This document shows, piece after piece, positions 31,550-33,065 of a stretch of 33,065 nt of DNA. The translations under genes and the position numbers were made by a program. Every line of letters begins with the position of its first letter. The stretch's first letter is position 1. The notes under the pieces are model-generated. The model worked only from the letters and a program-made list of their open reading frames with translations, made no database searches and had not been told where the DNA came from. The stretch is from Solobacterium sp. (GTDB taxonomy: Bacteria; Bacillota_I; Bacilli_A; Erysipelotrichales; Erysipelotrichaceae): positions 1 to 33,065 of the forward strand of contig JAILLA010000058.1 in the NCBI GenBank assembly GCA_024693325.1. The letters run 5' to 3'.

Positions 31550-32512
31550 ATGAACAGTCAGGTATTGAAAGAGATCAGCATCAATGAAATAGAAGGTTTT
31601 TCGATCGGAAACGCGGAAATAACCGAAGCAGGAACAGGCTGTACCGTGATCCTGGCAGAGGGAGGCGCGGTAACGGGACTGGATGTCAGGGGCGGAGGTC
31701 CTGCTTCCAGGGAGTCTGCCCTGCTTGACCCGCTGGCAGCCAACGACAGTGTCAATGCGGTCCTGCTCTCAGGCGGCAGTGCATTCGGACTTGACGCGGC
31801 AGCAGGCGTCATGAAATATCTGGAGGAACGCAATGCTGGTTTCCCCACAGCATACGGAGTCGTACCGATCGTCTGCGCGTCATGCCTGTTTGACCTTCCT
31901 GTCGGAAGAGCGGATATTCGTCCGGATGCAGCACTGGGATATCAGGCATGTGAGAATGCGGGACATTTTGAAGAAGGAAACCACGGTGCCGGAACAGGCG
32001 CATCCTGCGGCAAGGCTATGGGAATCGAATATGCAATGAAATCCGGTCTCGGCATTTATGCCGTACAGGTCGGAGAACTGAAGGTAGGAGCTGTTGTGGC
32101 CGCAAATCCGTTCGGAACGATCTATGATCACGAAACCGGCAGACCTGTTGCCGGGATCATGGATCAGGACGGCAGGTTCATCGACAGTGAAGATGTTCTG
32201 TTCTCCATAGCCGGAAAATATAACGCGTTTACGGATAACACGACGATCGGTGCGATCCTGACGAACGGATCATTCAGCAAGTCAGAACTGTGCAAGATCG
32301 CCGGCATGGCACATGACGGTCTTGCCCGCGCGATCCGTCCGGTCCATACGATGTATGATGGTGACTCCGTATATGCCATGAGCAAAGGCTCAGTCAAAGC
32401 GGATATCAATGTTGTCGGTGCGATCGCCGCGAAAGTCATGGCAGAAGCCATCAAGCGTGCAGCACTGACAGCTGAAAGTGCATATGGTTTAAGAGGAGCA
32501 GGACATGAGTGA
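31550..32512 (+). CDS. P1-family peptidase (DmpA / L-aminopeptidase-D-esterase like)
   Basis: The start at 31550 follows AAGGCGG (31537-31543), giving 320 aa. An in-frame ATG at 31544 touches that site and is less likely. The family features are LLSGGSAFGLDAAAGVMKYLEE, the GxGTGASCGK segment, and DNTTIGAILTNG, where these enzymes cleave themselves so that the small subunit begins with the nucleophile. The product releases N-terminal amino acids or D-amino acid esters, and is cytoplasmic here. A TATAAT box is at 31517-31522. The 3' end overlaps the next gene by 8 bp. Confidence 0.92.
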   Translation: MNSQVLKEISINEIEGFSIGNAEITEAGTGCTVILAEGGAVTGLDVRGGGPASRESALLDPLAANDSVNAVLLSGGSAFGLDAAAGVMKYLEERNAGFPTAYGVVPIVCASCLFDLPVGRADIRPDAALGYQACENAGHFEEGNHGAGTGASCGKAMGIEYAMKSGLGIYAVQVGELKVGAVVAANPFGTIYDHETGRPVAGIMDQDGRFIDSEDVLFSIAGKYNAFTDNTTIGAILTNGSFSKSELCKIAGMAHDGLARAIRPVHTMYDGDSVYAMSKGSVKADINVVGAIAAKVMAEAIKRAALTAESAYGLRGAGHE

Positions 32513-32921
32513 ATTTTATGAACGTGCAGTACAGCTCAGAGCGACGATCGAACCGCATTATAACTGCTGCGCATCAGTCGTCATACCGTTTGCCCTGAAA
32601 GCAGGGATCCCGGAAGAAACGCTCATGCGCATCACAATGAACTTCCGCGGCGGTATGAGAAACGGCGGAAGATGCGGTGCAATGTGCGGCGGGATCATGG
32701 TTCTTGGAATGTTCGGGATCACAGATGATGAAACGATCGGCAGATATTATGAAAAACTGAATCAGCTTCATCATAATATGCTGAACTGCAGTGAGCTTCT
32801 GAAAGACTATATTGAAAATGATATTCCCAGGAAACCGTTCTGTGACGGTCTGGTATATGAAGTGATCGGCATCGTTGAAGACATCCTGAGAGAAAAAGAA
32901 GTTCTGCAGATGATACAATAA
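32505..32921 (+). CDS. C_GCAxxG_C_C family redox protein
   Basis: This 138-aa protein has the family cysteine pattern: NCCAS (about 20-24), GRCGAMCGG (about 56-64), NCSELL (about 94) and KPFCDG (about 110). These proteins are thought to bind a metal or cofactor through the cysteines or to act in thiol redox chemistry. The reaction is not established. It overlaps the P1 peptidase gene by 8 bp behind AGAGGAG, so the two are co-expressed. A group II intron starts 8 nt after its stop codon. It could have interrupted a longer transcript but leaves this frame intact. Confidence 0.85.
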   Translation: MSEFYERAVQLRATIEPHYNCCASVVIPFALKAGIPEETLMRITMNFRGGMRNGGRCGAMCGGIMVLGMFGITDDETIGRYYEKLNQLHHNMLNCSELLKDYIENDIPRKPFCDGLVYEVIGIVEDILREKEVLQMIQ

Positions 32922-32929
32922 ATACAGAG

Positions 32930-33065
32930 GTGCGCCAGTTCGGCGTCAGTAATATAACAGGGTGAAACTCCCTGTCCGGCAAAGCTGCAGCGGGCAGCCG
33001 GTACTCAGTCTTGGAGCCAAAGCCGTGAGGTGAGGTTTAAGCGTAGACAGAGAAGCATGCGGACC
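32930..33065 (+). mobile_element. 5' end of a group II intron (cut by window edge)
   Basis: The sequence starts GTGCGCC, the conserved group II 5' splice site (GUGYG). It continues with CAGGGTGAAACTCCCTG, a hairpin common near the start of domain I in bacterial introns, and the GTGAGGTGAGGTTTAAGCG block also seen in such introns. The reverse transcriptase gene and domains V and VI would lie beyond the window. The upstream exon hexamer ACAGAG (32924-32929) is the expected IBS1. Confidence 0.75.

Noticed and set aside
1..33065. CRISPR arrays, rRNA genes or prophage modules
   Set aside because: I saw no regularly spaced repeats, no rRNA sequence and no capsid, tail, terminase or integrase genes apart from the IS transposases.

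Overview
The window looks like a chromosomal segment, probably a whole draft contig, from a low-to-mid GC Firmicute (Bacillota). It most resembles an Erysipelotrichales-type gut bacterium. The evidence is the conserved rpmH-rnpA-yidC-jag block, a Bacillota-style pth-mfd-rqcP-divIC operon, a tRNA gene without an encoded CCA, strong Shine-Dalgarno sites, extended -10 promoters, and two sites that match the Gram-positive CcpA/cre consensus exactly. The taxonomic call is an inference from gene content. Both edges are mobile DNA: an insertion element on the left and the first 136 nt of a group II intron on the right. Assemblies typically break at such repeats.

Layout. (1) 1-4031: an IS3-superfamily-like element of about 4 kb with 40-bp imperfect terminal inverted repeats. 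It encodes two different intact DDE transposases on one strand, with an OrfA-like gene between them that is joined to the second transposase by an A8G -1 frameshift site. (2) 4060-6120 (minus): rpmH, rnpA, yidC and jag. dnaA is not adjacent. (3) 6446-11988 (plus): a membrane-anchored acidic protein, then pth, mfd, rqcP and divIC, which cover translation quality control, transcription-coupled repair and cell division. (4) 12044-13534 (minus): a spermidine-synthase-like protein with two small membrane or secreted proteins. Behind its promoter lies a candidate small-RNA unit, followed by a plus-strand tRNA-Ala(GGC). (5) 14107-17105: an M28-like aminopeptidase and a lipoprotein. (6) 17187-28997: an accessory catabolic region. 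It has an AraC regulator, then a divergent operon of an SDR, an Old Yellow Enzyme/2,4-dienoyl-CoA-reductase-like flavoenzyme and a PheS/PheT-like fusion protein. A GT4 glycosyltransferase interrupts the region. A second operon follows, with a SLC13-type permease, an alpha/beta hydrolase and an enolase-superfamily sugar-acid-dehydratase-like enzyme, next to a second AraC regulator. Each operon has a perfect cre match in its control region. (7) 29058-32921: a HAD phosphatase with a 5'-nucleotidase, and a P1-family peptidase with a C_GCAxxG_C_C protein, ending at the intron.

How the parts work together. The two cre sites and two AraC regulators suggest that the SDR/flavoenzyme/PheST-like operon and the permease/hydrolase/dehydratase operon are carbon-source-regulated halves of one uptake-and-catabolism module. 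I infer a sequence of import of an organic acid or conjugate, ester or lactone hydrolysis, dehydration, then reduction. The substrate cannot be read from the sequence. The most unusual items are the single-chain PheS+PheT-like protein inside this catabolic operon and the two-transposase insertion element.
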